Source: Donghicola sp041224595 (GTDB lineage: Bacteria; Pseudomonadota; Alphaproteobacteria; Rhodobacterales; Rhodobacteraceae). From it: DNA of 20,585 nucleotides. How positions within the stretch are numbered: position 1 is the first letter of the stretch; each line of letters begins with the position of its first letter. The notes under the pieces were generated by a model. The model was given only the letters and a program-made list of their open reading frames with translations. It was not told the origin of the DNA and made no database searches. Location: the NCBI RefSeq assembly GCF_041224595.1, contig NZ_JBGFGN010000057.1, positions 1 to 20,585 on the forward strand, read 5' to 3'. This document shows, piece after piece, positions 1 through 8,260 of the stretch. A program made the position numbers and the translations under genes.

Positions 1-140
1 ATCCAATAGAGAGCATTGCGGGGAAGATTTTGGCGAAAGCCAATTCTGAGGGGGCATGCCCCCTCAGAATTGGCCACTCAGTGCCTCAACTGGGGAAAAT
101 TCACTTGCCCGTTTTGGGGAGAATAAGCCTGCCACTTACA
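1..140. mobile_element. Putative insertion-sequence end (IS21-like pattern), partial
   Basis: Three related short repeats occur here: GGGGAAGATT at 20-29, GGGGAAAATT at 92-101 and GGGGAGAATA at 116-125. The last two sit in longer similar blocks (about 14 of 21 positions match between 91-111 and 115-135). A 36-bp perfect palindrome lies between the first and second. On the minus strand the segment would begin TGTAAGTGGCAGG at position 140, which fits the TG...CA ends and multiple terminal repeats typical of IS21-family elements. The neighbouring PAS gene takes its TAA stop from exactly this sequence. No transposase is visible because the element would extend left of the window. Family assignment is inference. 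Confidence 0.4.
39..74. repeat. 36-bp perfect palindrome
   Basis: Positions 39-56 (GCCAATTCTGAGGGGGCA) are the exact reverse complement of 57-74, with no mismatch and no loop, centred on GCATGC. There is no T-tract on either side, so it does not look like a classical intrinsic terminator, although as RNA it would fold into a very stable hairpin. It lies within the putative insertion-sequence end. It could block read-through into the element, or act as a recognition site. Confidence 0.95.
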
Positions 141-879
141 GGCGCATCCGCTGGATTGCGGACTCCGCGCGCTGGGTCTCGGACAGGTCATGAATTGAGT
201 ACAGGGTTGCGTCTTTGCCTTTCCAGACAATCGGCTTCAGCGTCACTTCAATTGGGATGCGGCGCTCTCTGCCCTGAATATACCCTTCCACGGCAGAGCA
301 TAGCGGGGTCTGCAGCGCCCATCCATCGACCCCTTCTTTGAGCCCCAAGAAAACATAGCGTTTGACCTGCTGTTTCAGTGTGGCCGAAGTGTGAATGCCT
401 GTCAGTTTGTGAAACGACTCTGACGACTCTAGGATCTCGCCGGTGCGCGCAACGATCAGGACCATATCGCCAGACGCCGCGACAAGATCCTTGCTGGATT
501 TTTCCATTGCGCGCCGCTTCGATGTTTCGGCCTCGCGCTTTTTCACCTCAGACGTGAAGCCCGCCATGTCGTGCTGGCTGTCGGCCTTTTCAAACCACAG
601 CATCAGGTGACCGTTGCGGTCGAGCCGTTTGCCTGCAACGCGATGTTCTAGACCGAGATGATCGACGATTTTGTCGAACCGAACGTTTGTCGATTTCGAG
701 ATGCTACCGAGGAAGGCTTTGGTCGACTCCGCTCTGAACAACGCCTCGGTACCTCCCGCGCTGTACATCGAGCGTGCAGCCTCGTTGGTGACCACCATGT
801 CAGCGCGAACGGTGGTGATGAATGAGGGCTTGTAGAACGTCTCGATGATTTCCTGCAGCAGGGCCGGGTTAGTCGTCAT
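136..879 (-). CDS. Tandem PAS-domain sensor protein, apparently truncated at its C terminus
   Basis: The product is 247 aa. Residues about 5-100 look like a degenerate PAS fold (FITTVRADMVVTNEAA region), residues 105-130 form a charged helical linker, and residues 132-235 form a clear PAS domain (GDMVLIVARTGEIL, then FHKLTG, ending LYSIHDLSETQRAESA). PAS domains sense ligands or redox state and normally feed an output module. Here the protein stops 13 residues after the PAS domain at AIQRMRL, the usual linker into a GGDEF, kinase or cyclase domain. The stop codon lies in the putative insertion-sequence end, so a downstream output domain has probably been lost. The start ATG at 879 lies inside the last codons of the upstream gene (11-nt overlap), and GGAGAAGG lies 11 nt upstream, which suggests translational coupling. 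Confidence 0.8.
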   Translation of the reverse strand: MTTNPALLQEIIETFYKPSFITTVRADMVVTNEAARSMYSAGGTEALFRAESTKAFLGSISKSTNVRFDKIVDHLGLEHRVAGKRLDRNGHLMLWFEKADSQHDMAGFTSEVKKREAETSKRRAMEKSSKDLVAASGDMVLIVARTGEILESSESFHKLTGIHTSATLKQQVKRYVFLGLKEGVDGWALQTPLCSAVEGYIQGRERRIPIEVTLKPIVWKGKDATLYSIHDLSETQRAESAIQRMRL

Positions 880-1426
880 ACGCGAAATACCTTCTCCCGC
901 CGCCAGCGGAGCCGTCCGTGTGCACCAATACGCTGCAGCATCCGTCCCCGTTTGCGATTGTTTTCAGCAATTCGACCCGCGCTTCGCCGTGCAGTGTAGC
1001 GGCGATTGTGCCAAAGACATTGGATGTCATCATGCAGAGCGACGGCCGCCCATCCACAAAGGATCCGAAAGGGCACTTCGTGTTTGAAAATTCGATTGTT
1101 TTGCTGTCTTCGCTCTCGACTTTGAAGGTGCCGCCGATGCGGGCCTTCAGATCGGTCAAGATGTAAGACAAATCATCAGGTGTGATTTCGCCGTTGTCCG
1201 AGCTGTTGCGATAGGCCCCGCAGATAGTCTCGCCGATGCGCTCGCCTACAGTCGAGATGTAGCCCTCTGCATCTTTTAGCCCGACCACATCCTGCAACGT
1301 TCCTGATAGGGCATTGACCATAGAGAGCAAGAAAACTTCGCGCTCCAGATCTTCTTTTCTTTCAATTGGTTCGGCTCCCAAGGCGTCCTCCACGGCATTG
1401 ATCTGATATGGATGCCGCGAACTCAT
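869..1426 (-). CDS. Methanogen output domain 1 (MetOD1)-like sensor protein
   Basis: The product is 185 aa if started at the ATG at 1426; GTG at 1489 and ATG at 1471 are alternatives, and none has a strong ribosome site. The C-terminal half shows the pattern I associate with the MetOD1 family, which is found next to or fused with PAS and signalling domains: NTKCPFG, then SLCMMTSNVFGTIAA, then HGEARVELLKTIANGDGCC. The cysteines (C118, C131, C163, C164 in this numbering) are candidate metal, cofactor or redox sites. The N-terminal half is helical (EDLEREVFLLSMVNALSGTL). The gene overlaps the PAS gene by 11 nt, so the two products probably act as one split sensor. The family call is from memory of the motif; the ligand is unknown. 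Confidence 0.65.
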   Translation of the reverse strand: MSSRHPYQINAVEDALGAEPIERKEDLEREVFLLSMVNALSGTLQDVVGLKDAEGYISTVGERIGETICGAYRNSSDNGEITPDDLSYILTDLKARIGGTFKVESEDSKTIEFSNTKCPFGSFVDGRPSLCMMTSNVFGTIAATLHGEARVELLKTIANGDGCCSVLVHTDGSAGGGRRYFAYDD

Positions 1427-1952
1427 GCGGCAACACACAATCAAGCACCTGATAAATCCGCGAAGTATCATGCGGACTTTGGTACGCACCCGAGGTCTAG
1501 TATTTAGTTAAACCTACCAACCCTTAAAATGGCAATCTAGGCTTATGATTTACATGGGCAAGAGCATGGGTCGACTTTGCCAGTTTCAGGAGGGCAAACC
1601 CCGACGATCCAGCCAGATTTTTAACACCTCAATCTGCGCGAGCGTGCCTGATGAAGTCGGCAGTCCAACCAAGACAGGCGCCAGCGTGTAGGCGAGAAAC
1701 TTGGTAACTTTGGTCTGCGGATTCGATTGCCCGAAACCCTTGCCTAAACTGACGGATCTGATTTGCGTCTCATTCTGTCCGTCGTCAGGGATTTTGGGAC
1801 ATCAGAGCAGTTTCGTTATTGGAGGCACTGGCTCGTCCTTGATTGAGTTTATGCGTTTTCAGTTTGGTGGCGCAAACCCCGTTTTGCCGAGCGGCTTCGG
1901 GACTTGTCGGAACTCAGGCCCTTAGAGTGGCCGTGCAGGCTGTTTCTACGCG
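1427..1952. other. Gene-poor intergenic region with one start-less open frame
   Basis: No supported gene lies in these 526 bp. The minus strand has a 71-codon open frame from 1801 to 1586, between two TGA stops, with no plausible start codon or ribosome site near its 5' end. It reads PKIPDDGQNETQI near the start and IEVLKIWLDRRGLPS at the end. It resembles no family I recognise and could be a gene remnant or chance. The segment next to 1490 should hold the promoter of the sensor pair, but I see no strong -35/-10 pair. Confidence 0.5.
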
Positions 1953-3305
1953 CTAGCGTTGCAGAATGCCCCCCATCGGCACGATCTTGGACCCGTCCGA
2001 AAACCGACTGAGCCGAAATGGCGTGGGATCTACACATGGGCCCTGCCCCATGATCAGATCGGCCGCCAGCCGCCCTGCGCCTGTCCCGAGCCCGAAGCCA
2101 TGACCAGAGAAGCCGGCCACGACATAGAGACCGGGAATTCCATTTTTCACGTCTTTGGTATCGGAAATCACGGGGATCACGTCAGGCATAACGTCGATAT
2201 AACCTGCCCAGCGCTGGGCAATTTTAGCGTTTTTGAAGGGTGCGTAAAATCCAGTGAGCGTCGCCAACGCTTTGTCCAGTAGTTTGGTGTCGGGCTCTGG
2301 ATCAAGGATGCGCGTCTTCTCGAAAGGGGTGATATCAGTGGCGCTCCAGCGTTTCGGCATGCGCAGCGCCTCGAAAAACGCGGTCCCGATGCCAAGGCTC
2401 AAGCGTCTCCATTCGTTCATCAATGTGGGTAGAAATTTCCCTAGCAGGTGGAAGCTGTCGGGGGTCAGTTGATATCGGCTCGGGATGGCCGAGGCGATGG
2501 TGTAGCCGCCATCGCGCCGCTTCCGCATCGTGAAATCGGGGTGCTTCAGCGTGCCTTCGGGGCCATTGGGGATAGGTTCGGTGCGCTGAACGTTGCCCTT
2601 GGTCCAGAGTGCGGGCAGATCAATTCCGTGGTTGCCGAGGAAAAGCCGCGACCAGACACCGCCTGCTACAAGCACAGCATCACACTTGATGGTGCCATGC
2701 TCGGTGACGACGCCAGAGATCTTGCCGTCTTTTGTCTCCAGGGTCCGGACTGCACAGTTTTGATGAACCGTGCCGCCGTTGGCCATGATCGCGCGTGCGA
2801 TTGCGGGAGCCGCGGCCTGAGGCTCTGCGCGCCCATCCTGCGGATTATGCAGCGCCCCCTTGATCGACAGTCCCAATCCGGGGAAAGCCTCTTTGACCTC
2901 GTCTGCACTTAGGATCCGTGCGGGAATCTGGTAGGCCTGCAAGTCGTCTGCACTTCGGCGTTCGCTCTCGAGCGCGGCCTCAGAGGTCACAGTGTATGTC
3001 GCACCGCATTGTACATAGCCGGTCTTTTGCCCTGTACGCTCGTCCATCTGTTTCCACAGTCGCACGGACTCAATCATCAGGGGCATCTCGCGCGGATCGC
3101 GGTGGGTTAGCCGGACCCAGCCCCAGTTCCGGCTAGATTGCTCGGCCCCGATCTGGCCCTTTTCGCAGAGGGCGACCGTCTTGCCCCGCTCGACCAATTC
3201 CAGTGCGGCAGAGACTCCTGCTATGCCGCCGCCAATAACCACCACGTCGACTTGATCTGGCAATGTGGTGCTACTTTCGACCGGTTCGACTTTCGGTCCG
3301 GGCAT
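1953..3305 (-). CDS. FAD-dependent oxidoreductase, DAO family (oxidoreductase B)
   Basis: The product is 450 aa, the usual length for glycine/D-amino-acid-oxidase (DAO) type flavoenzymes. The dinucleotide-binding motif VVIGGGIAG lies at residues 22-30 and is followed by an acidic strand end (ALCEKG, 45-50). EQSSRNWGWVR (about 55-65) and the C-terminal FSGHGFGLGTGAGRLAADL are typical FAD/substrate-side motifs. Members oxidise C-N bonds of amino acids, N-methyl amino acids or polyamine derivatives; the substrate here is unknown. No signal peptide is visible, so it should be cytoplasmic. The start is supported by AGGAG 7 nt upstream of the ATG at 3305. It is the last gene of the operon, 15 bp after the PuuB-like gene, and is a clear paralogue of the protein encoded at 8329-9660. 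Confidence 0.9.
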   Translation of the reverse strand: MPGPKVEPVESSTTLPDQVDVVVIGGGIAGVSAALELVERGKTVALCEKGQIGAEQSSRNWGWVRLTHRDPREMPLMIESVRLWKQMDERTGQKTGYVQCGATYTVTSEAALESERRSADDLQAYQIPARILSADEVKEAFPGLGLSIKGALHNPQDGRAEPQAAAPAIARAIMANGGTVHQNCAVRTLETKDGKISGVVTEHGTIKCDAVLVAGGVWSRLFLGNHGIDLPALWTKGNVQRTEPIPNGPEGTLKHPDFTMRKRRDGGYTIASAIPSRYQLTPDSFHLLGKFLPTLMNEWRRLSLGIGTAFFEALRMPKRWSATDITPFEKTRILDPEPDTKLLDKALATLTGFYAPFKNAKIAQRWAGYIDVMPDVIPVISDTKDVKNGIPGLYVVAGFSGHGFGLGTGAGRLAADLIMGQGPCVDPTPFRLSRFSDGSKIVPMGGILQR

Positions 3306-3320
3306 GAAGTTTCTCCTATC

Positions 3321-4655
3321 TCATGCAAAAGGGGGGAGCGGCGCGTTCTGGCGTTTCGCTCGCAAATTGTCGCGGATCCGATAACTGCGCAGGGCGGCCT
3401 GCGGCCCCACGCTCATGTAGAGCGGTTGCCGGCTCAGGGGTTCGAGTTTCAGGTCCAGATCGGCTTCTGGTGTGCCATTGGCCCAATCTGCCAGAATGCC
3501 GCCGATCATGGACCCCGTGGGCACACCGCGTCCCGACAGTCCTGTCATCGCGATCACACCAGGCGCTAAACCGTAAAGCCGCGGCACGGTTCGGCGCTGC
3601 ATGTCCAACTCGCCGAACCAGAAGAACCCCCAGCGCGGCTCTTCGCGTAGATCAGGGTGCAGCCATTTCAGACGCTCTGACAGGATCTTTCGAGTCAAAG
3701 CGGGGTCGCGACCGCGGGCCCCCATCGGGAACATGGAGGCCACGATCCGGTTTTCGCGGTTGTACTTGTAGACGTAGATGTCACCACGTCCGTCCTGAAT
3801 GGTTGTGCGCTTGGGCAGAACGATCTGCTGCGCTTCGGCGGACATGGGCTGGGTTGCGGCCACAAAGACCCGCATGATCCTGAATGTTTGATCTAGCCTG
3901 GGCCAGCCCGCGACGGTGTAGGCGCCGGTGGTGTAGATCACCTTTTCAGCGCGGACAGCCCCTCGGGGCGTTTTGACGACCCAAGCTTGCCCCTGTCGAT
4001 CACAGCTTTCGGCTGGAGTGCGCGTATAAATTACCCCGCCCTCTGCCTGCACGGCGCGGCCAAGCCCACGTGCATACGCCAAAGCGTTCATGCCGCCCGC
4101 CTCTTCGTGGAACCAGCCACCGTAAAGGCGCGGCGATCCAGTGATCTCGTGGGCTTCTTCACGGTCCAGCATACGCGTGCGGGCCCCGACGGCATTGTAA
4201 CTCTCCATATGGCCGCGCAGGGTTTTGAGGTGCGAGGGGAAGAGCGCCCCTTGGACATAGCCGTTCTGCTCCCACTCGCAGTCGATGCCGTAGCGATTGA
4301 TCATCGCTGCCACTTTGTCATTGGCGCGGGTCTGGCGCTGGATCAGGCGGTCCGCCCATGGGGTACCCAAGTGATTGCGCAGTTCCGGCAGGCTGAAGTG
4401 GGTGAAAGTCGGTGTGCAGTGTCCGGCGTTGCGGCCCGAACCGCCAAAGCCGATCTCTTCGCGCTCTAAAACCACGACCGAGACCCCTGCCCGTGCCAGT
4501 TCCAGCGCGGTGGTCAGCCCGGAATACCCCGCCCCGACGATGCAGACATCTGCTTTGACCTGCCCCTTCAGCGCCGTCGTCTTTGGCGCATCGGGCGCGG
4601 TCGCGTACCACAGGGTGTCCTTGAACTCCGAGAACTTGGGCATGGTTTGGGTCAT
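3321..4655 (-). CDS. PuuB-like FAD-dependent amine oxidoreductase
   Basis: The product is 444 aa. It has the N-terminal extension typical of gamma-glutamylputrescine oxidase-like proteins (LWYATAPDAPKTTALKG), then the FAD motif ADVCIVGAGYSG at residues 35-46, then EREEIGFGGSGRNAGHC (about 64-80), where GxSGRNxG is a hallmark of this subgroup. The C-terminal MTGLSGRGVPTGSMIGG forms the second FAD-contact region. It probably oxidises a secondary or terminal amine with release of an aldehyde or imine and reduced FAD, in the cytoplasm. The ATG overlaps the permease C stop (ATGA, 4652-4655), so its expression is coupled to the transporter. That indicates its substrate is what the importer brings in. 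The specific substrate cannot be read from sequence. Confidence 0.88.
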   Translation of the reverse strand: MTQTMPKFSEFKDTLWYATAPDAPKTTALKGQVKADVCIVGAGYSGLTTALELARAGVSVVVLEREEIGFGGSGRNAGHCTPTFTHFSLPELRNHLGTPWADRLIQRQTRANDKVAAMINRYGIDCEWEQNGYVQGALFPSHLKTLRGHMESYNAVGARTRMLDREEAHEITGSPRLYGGWFHEEAGGMNALAYARGLGRAVQAEGGVIYTRTPAESCDRQGQAWVVKTPRGAVRAEKVIYTTGAYTVAGWPRLDQTFRIMRVFVAATQPMSAEAQQIVLPKRTTIQDGRGDIYVYKYNRENRIVASMFPMGARGRDPALTRKILSERLKWLHPDLREEPRWGFFWFGELDMQRRTVPRLYGLAPGVIAMTGLSGRGVPTGSMIGGILADWANGTPEADLDLKLEPLSRQPLYMSVGPQAALRSYRIRDNLRAKRQNAPLPPFA

Positions 4656-5533
4656 CCCAGATCGCTGCGACTGTCAAAAGCGTCGCGCAGGCCGTCTCCA
4701 ATGAAGTTGAAGCCAGCGACCGCGATGGTGATCGCCACACCGGGCACGATCGCCAGCCAGGGTGCGGTCGCTAGATATTGCTGCGCGCCGTTCAGCATGT
4801 TCCCCCAGCTGGGTAGCGGCGGCTGAATGCCGTAGCCAAGGAACGAGATGTACGCTTCTAGCAGGATCGCGCGGGCCACTGTCAGGGTCGCGGCGACGAT
4901 GATGGGGCCAATGGCATTGGGTAGCAGCTCGCGGAACATGATCCAGCGGTTGGACAGCCCCAGCATGTGGGCGGCTTGGACAAAGTCCTGATTGCGCAGG
5001 GATTTGACTTCGGCTTCGACGATGCGGGCGACTTCCATCCAGCTGGTGGCCGAAATGATCAAGGCAATCATCACAGGGCCGGGCTGAATGAATGCTGCCA
5101 GCGCCAGCAGCAGGAAGACCGACGGGAATGAAAGAAAGGCATCGACGACGCGCATCAGTACGGCAGACACAGCACCGCCGTAGTATCCAGAAATCACGCC
5201 GATCACAGACCCGATGCACGTCGCGATGATCATCACGGCGAACCCGACTGCCATGGAAATCTGCCCCGCATGGAACAGGCGCGCTGCAATATCACGACCC
5301 AACGGGTCTGTACCAAACAGGTGACCGTTTGTGCCCGGCGGGGCAAAGCGGGACATCAGATCAATGTAGAGCTCGTCATAGGGCAGCAGATACGGGCCGA
5401 CGAAACAGGCAAAAGTTAACGTCAGCACCATGATCGTCCCGATCAGCGCCAACTTGTGGCTCAGGAAGCGGCGAAGGGCGCGGGATTTGATCAAGGGTTT
5501 GCGTTCGGCAGAGTTGGCAGAAAGGGTTGTCAT
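4652..5533 (-). CDS. ABC importer permease, DppC/OppC type
   Basis: The product is 293 aa. The ATG at 5533 is preferred over an ATG 12 codons upstream because GAGGAG lies 6 nt before it and the longer version would run into the preceding gene. The N-terminal helix is at about 26-48, followed by the family motif LFGTDPLGRDI (72-82). Further membrane segments lie around 95-120, 133-165 and 205-230. The cytoplasmic coupling (EAA) loop is QAAHMLGLSNRWIMFRELLP (186-205). It forms the inner-membrane channel together with the DppB-like permease. The gene begins 10 bp after permease B and ends overlapping the PuuB-like gene. Confidence 0.92.
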   Translation of the reverse strand: MTTLSANSAERKPLIKSRALRRFLSHKLALIGTIMVLTLTFACFVGPYLLPYDELYIDLMSRFAPPGTNGHLFGTDPLGRDIAARLFHAGQISMAVGFAVMIIATCIGSVIGVISGYYGGAVSAVLMRVVDAFLSFPSVFLLLALAAFIQPGPVMIALIISATSWMEVARIVEAEVKSLRNQDFVQAAHMLGLSNRWIMFRELLPNAIGPIIVAATLTVARAILLEAYISFLGYGIQPPLPSWGNMLNGAQQYLATAPWLAIVPGVAITIAVAGFNFIGDGLRDAFDSRSDLG

Positions 5534-5543
5534 GTGCAGCTCC

Positions 5544-6494
5544 TCAATCAAGACGGATGCGCGGATCAATGAGCGCGACAGTGATGTCGGCCAGCAGATT
5601 ACCGACCAGAACCAGCATGGCAGAGGCCATCAAGAGCCCCATGACCACGGGGTAATCCGAGTACCCAAGGCTATCGAGGAACAGCCGCCCCATGCCGGGC
5701 CACGTGAAAACGGTTTCGGTCACCAGCGCGCCGCCAAGGACCATCGGCAGTTGCAGGCCAGCCAGTGTGATCATCGGAACCAGCGAGTTGCCGACGATGT
5801 GCTTGAAAAGGACACGGCGACCGGTCAGCCCTTTGGCTTTGGCGGTGCGGACGAAATCTTGGTTCACTACATTCAGGGTCGAGGTCCGCATGTAGCGGCT
5901 CCAGATTGCCACATCGACGAGCGCCAGAACGGTGGCGGGCATGATGAGGTGGCTGATGTAGTCCAGAACCGACCCATCGCCGACGGTGTACATGTTGCCT
6001 GCGGGCAGCCAGCCGAGGTTTAGGGAAAAGATGTAGATCGCGATCAGACCGAACCAGAACGTCGGGATCGACAGGGCAACCATCGCAAAGACGGTCATGG
6101 TATAGTCGAACGCTCCGCCACGGCGCAGGGCACTATAGATGCCGATGCTGCTGCCAAGGGTGACGGAAATCACGGTGGCGGTGCCCATCAGCAAGAGCGT
6201 CGCAAACAGGTGGCTGCCGATCACATGCAGCACCGACTGGCCGTCGCGATAGGATGTGCCCCAATCGCCGATCACCAAATGGCTGAGCCAGTCAAAGTAT
6301 TGGACGACGACAGGGCGATCCAGACCCATTTGGCTCGCGATCTTGTCGATCTGTTCTTGTGTCATGCCCGGACTGAGCGCGAATTGCGACAAGGGGCCAC
6401 CGGGGGCGAGCGTCAGAACCGCAAACCCGATAAAGGACACAATAAACAATAGGATAAGGCTCTGTCCGAGCCGTGACAGGAGATAGCGGGCCAT
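5544..6494 (-). CDS. ABC importer permease, DppB/OppB type
   Basis: The product is 316 aa, the standard length. The first membrane helix is at 9-31 and is followed by LAPGGPLSQF, then the periplasmic loop characteristic of DppB proteins (QMGLDRPVVVQYFDWL). The EAA coupling loop FVRTAKAKGLTGRRVLFKHI spans 214-233, and the protein ends in the conserved ALIDPRIRLD. The ribosome site AGGGGA lies about 5 nt before the ATG at 6494. It pairs with the next permease, and with the binding protein encoded immediately upstream, from which it is separated by a 10-bp stem-loop. Confidence 0.92.
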   Translation of the reverse strand: MARYLLSRLGQSLILLFIVSFIGFAVLTLAPGGPLSQFALSPGMTQEQIDKIASQMGLDRPVVVQYFDWLSHLVIGDWGTSYRDGQSVLHVIGSHLFATLLLMGTATVISVTLGSSIGIYSALRRGGAFDYTMTVFAMVALSIPTFWFGLIAIYIFSLNLGWLPAGNMYTVGDGSVLDYISHLIMPATVLALVDVAIWSRYMRTSTLNVVNQDFVRTAKAKGLTGRRVLFKHIVGNSLVPMITLAGLQLPMVLGGALVTETVFTWPGMGRLFLDSLGYSDYPVVMGLLMASAMLVLVGNLLADITVALIDPRIRLD

Positions 6495-6525
6495 GACGTC
6501 CCCTTAATGTACGCAAGGTCTAGGT

Positions 6526-6552
6526 GGTCAGCCGCGCAAGATGCGGCTGACC
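6526..6552 (-). promoter_or_regulatory. Intercistronic stem-loop between binding protein and permease genes
   Basis: GGTCAGCCGC (6526-6535) and GCGGCTGACC (6543-6552) are perfectly complementary around a 7-nt loop. There is no T-tract. Such GC-rich hairpins behind the binding-protein gene of ABC operons commonly protect the upstream mRNA or attenuate transcription, giving more binding protein than permease. That role is inferred from family practice. Confidence 0.7.
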
Positions 6553-6565
6553 CATGAGCGATCGC

Positions 6566-8227
6566 TTAGGTGCGTTTCCAGTCGCGCACGTTCCACGAGT
6601 CGATCCGGTTGTTCACGTTGGGGGTTGGGCCGGTCACGTCGTCCTTCCAGCCTTTGACCACCGCGTACTGGAACATCGGAAGGAAAGGCAGGTCTTCGCG
6701 GATTACGGCCTGCATTTCTTCGTAGATCGCTTTGCGCTCTTCGGGGACGAAGTTTTGTGCACCGGCGGTCAGCAGCTCGTCCACTTTGGGGTTCTGGTAG
6801 GCAAAGGTGTTCTGCCCCGACCCACCCAGTGCGGGCGACATGGTGGACATGAAGTAATCCGAGGTGTCAGGGTCCGCGCCTGCCAGAGTGTTCAGGCCAA
6901 CAACCACTGTGTCGAACTCGGAATTCATCCAGTAGTCACCCCACATGACCGCGGGCGGGAAATTCTTGATCGTCATCTCGACGCCGATCATCGCAAAGGT
7001 CTGCTGGATGAACTGCTGTGCTTGTTCCCGTAGGTGATTGCCCGCGGTGGTCGAGTTCGAGAAGTACAGACGCACGCCATCTTTGGTGCGAATGCCGTCG
7101 GAACCCATTTCCCAGCCCGCTTCATCAAGCAGCGCGTTTGCCTTTTCGATGTTGAACTCATGCGTCGGCAGGTCGTCGTTATAGTAATAGGACTGCTGGG
7201 GCATGTAGGTCTCGGTCGGGGTAGGCACGCCATAATACAGCGCGTCGATGATCGAGGTTTTGTCGATCGCCAGATACAGGGCCTGACGCACGGCTTTTTC
7301 TTGAAACTGCGGGCGGGTCATGTTCAGGCCGATGGATTCAAAGGTCGCGGTGCCAGCGACTGTGACCTCTTTGCCTTCTAGTCCTTCGGCTTCGGCCAAA
7401 TGATCGGGGGTGATGTATTGCAGGCCAATGACGTCGATGTCGCCGGATTTAAACTGGGTGTACATGACGTTCAGGTCAGGCACGTATTTGATGATCAGCG
7501 TCTTCAGGAACGGGCCGTCCATGTGGTAGTCGGCGTTCGCTTCCAGCTCAATGTGGTCACCGGCCATGCGGTTTTTGAACTTGAACGGACCGGTTCCGAT
7601 GGGCGCGGTGTTCAGGATGGTCGCGTTCTTGTCCTCGACCCCGTCGAACACGTGCTTGGGCACGATGTAGGTCGACGCAAGAATGGCCGCCATTGGGGCA
7701 AAAGGTTCGCTCATAGTCCATGTCAGTTCGGTGTCCGAAACGACGGTGATGTCCTGCATCAGCTTATAACCGGTAGAGCGGAACGAACGGAAATCGGGGT
7801 CTACGGTCAATTCGAGCGAGAATTTCACATCCTCGGACGTAAAGGGCGTACCGTCATGCCAGGTGACCCCCTCTTTAAGCTTCAGCGTCCAGTTCAGACC
7901 GTCCGCCGAGATACCGCCGTTGGCAACTGTGGGGACTTCGGCGGCAAGAATGGGAAAAAATTCGCCATCAGGATCAAAGTCGAACAGCGTGTCGTAGACC
8001 GCGTAATACAGGCCTTCGTCCACTTCGATGTGGGGCATCAGCGGGTTGAAGACGGTCGGCTCCTGGGAAAATGCCAGAACCAGCTGTCCGGTCGCATCTG
8101 CGTTTGCGGCAAAGGCCTTGTCACGGCCAATCGCCATAGGCGTCATCAAGGCCGCACCAGCAGCCCCCATCATCATCAGCGCCTGACGGCGGTTGAGATG
8201 TGCGGAATTTTTCTTCTCGTCAGTCAT
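6566..8227 (-). CDS. ABC importer substrate-binding protein, family 5 (DppA/OppA type)
   Basis: The product is 553 aa. The chosen start is the ATG at 8227, with AGGGAAATCAAG before it; a frame extension 35 codons upstream lacks a signal sequence at its end. Residues 12-40 look like a Tat signal (NRRQALMMM twin arginine at 13-14, hydrophobic stretch, cleavage near AFA). The mature protein starts with LVLAFSQEPTVFNPLMP, and it contains WTLKLKEGVTWHDGTPFTSEDVKFS and IGTGPFKF, signatures of SBP_bac_5 proteins that bind peptides, opines, nickel chelates or sugars. It would be periplasmic and deliver its ligand to the two permeases encoded downstream. Folding before export through Tat would be unusual for this family but is known. 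Confidence 0.92.
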   Translation of the reverse strand: MTDEKKNSAHLNRRQALMMMGAAGAALMTPMAIGRDKAFAANADATGQLVLAFSQEPTVFNPLMPHIEVDEGLYYAVYDTLFDFDPDGEFFPILAAEVPTVANGGISADGLNWTLKLKEGVTWHDGTPFTSEDVKFSLELTVDPDFRSFRSTGYKLMQDITVVSDTELTWTMSEPFAPMAAILASTYIVPKHVFDGVEDKNATILNTAPIGTGPFKFKNRMAGDHIELEANADYHMDGPFLKTLIIKYVPDLNVMYTQFKSGDIDVIGLQYITPDHLAEAEGLEGKEVTVAGTATFESIGLNMTRPQFQEKAVRQALYLAIDKTSIIDALYYGVPTPTETYMPQQSYYYNDDLPTHEFNIEKANALLDEAGWEMGSDGIRTKDGVRLYFSNSTTAGNHLREQAQQFIQQTFAMIGVEMTIKNFPPAVMWGDYWMNSEFDTVVVGLNTLAGADPDTSDYFMSTMSPALGGSGQNTFAYQNPKVDELLTAGAQNFVPEERKAIYEEMQAVIREDLPFLPMFQYAVVKGWKDDVTGPTPNVNNRIDSWNVRDWKRT

Positions 8228-8260
8228 CTTGATTTCCCTGTTGCGCACAAAAGGAGGAGG

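Noticed and set aside
869..1489. Frameshift joining the MetOD1-like and PAS genes into one fused protein
   Set aside because: The ATGACGACTAA overlap with a proper ribosome site upstream is a normal coupled start, and both proteins have sensible ends at the junction.
4318..4740. Alternative minus-strand frame overlapping the permease C / PuuB-like junction
   Set aside because: Both flanking genes are intact and joined by ATGA; the alternative frame reads as shadow sequence without motifs.
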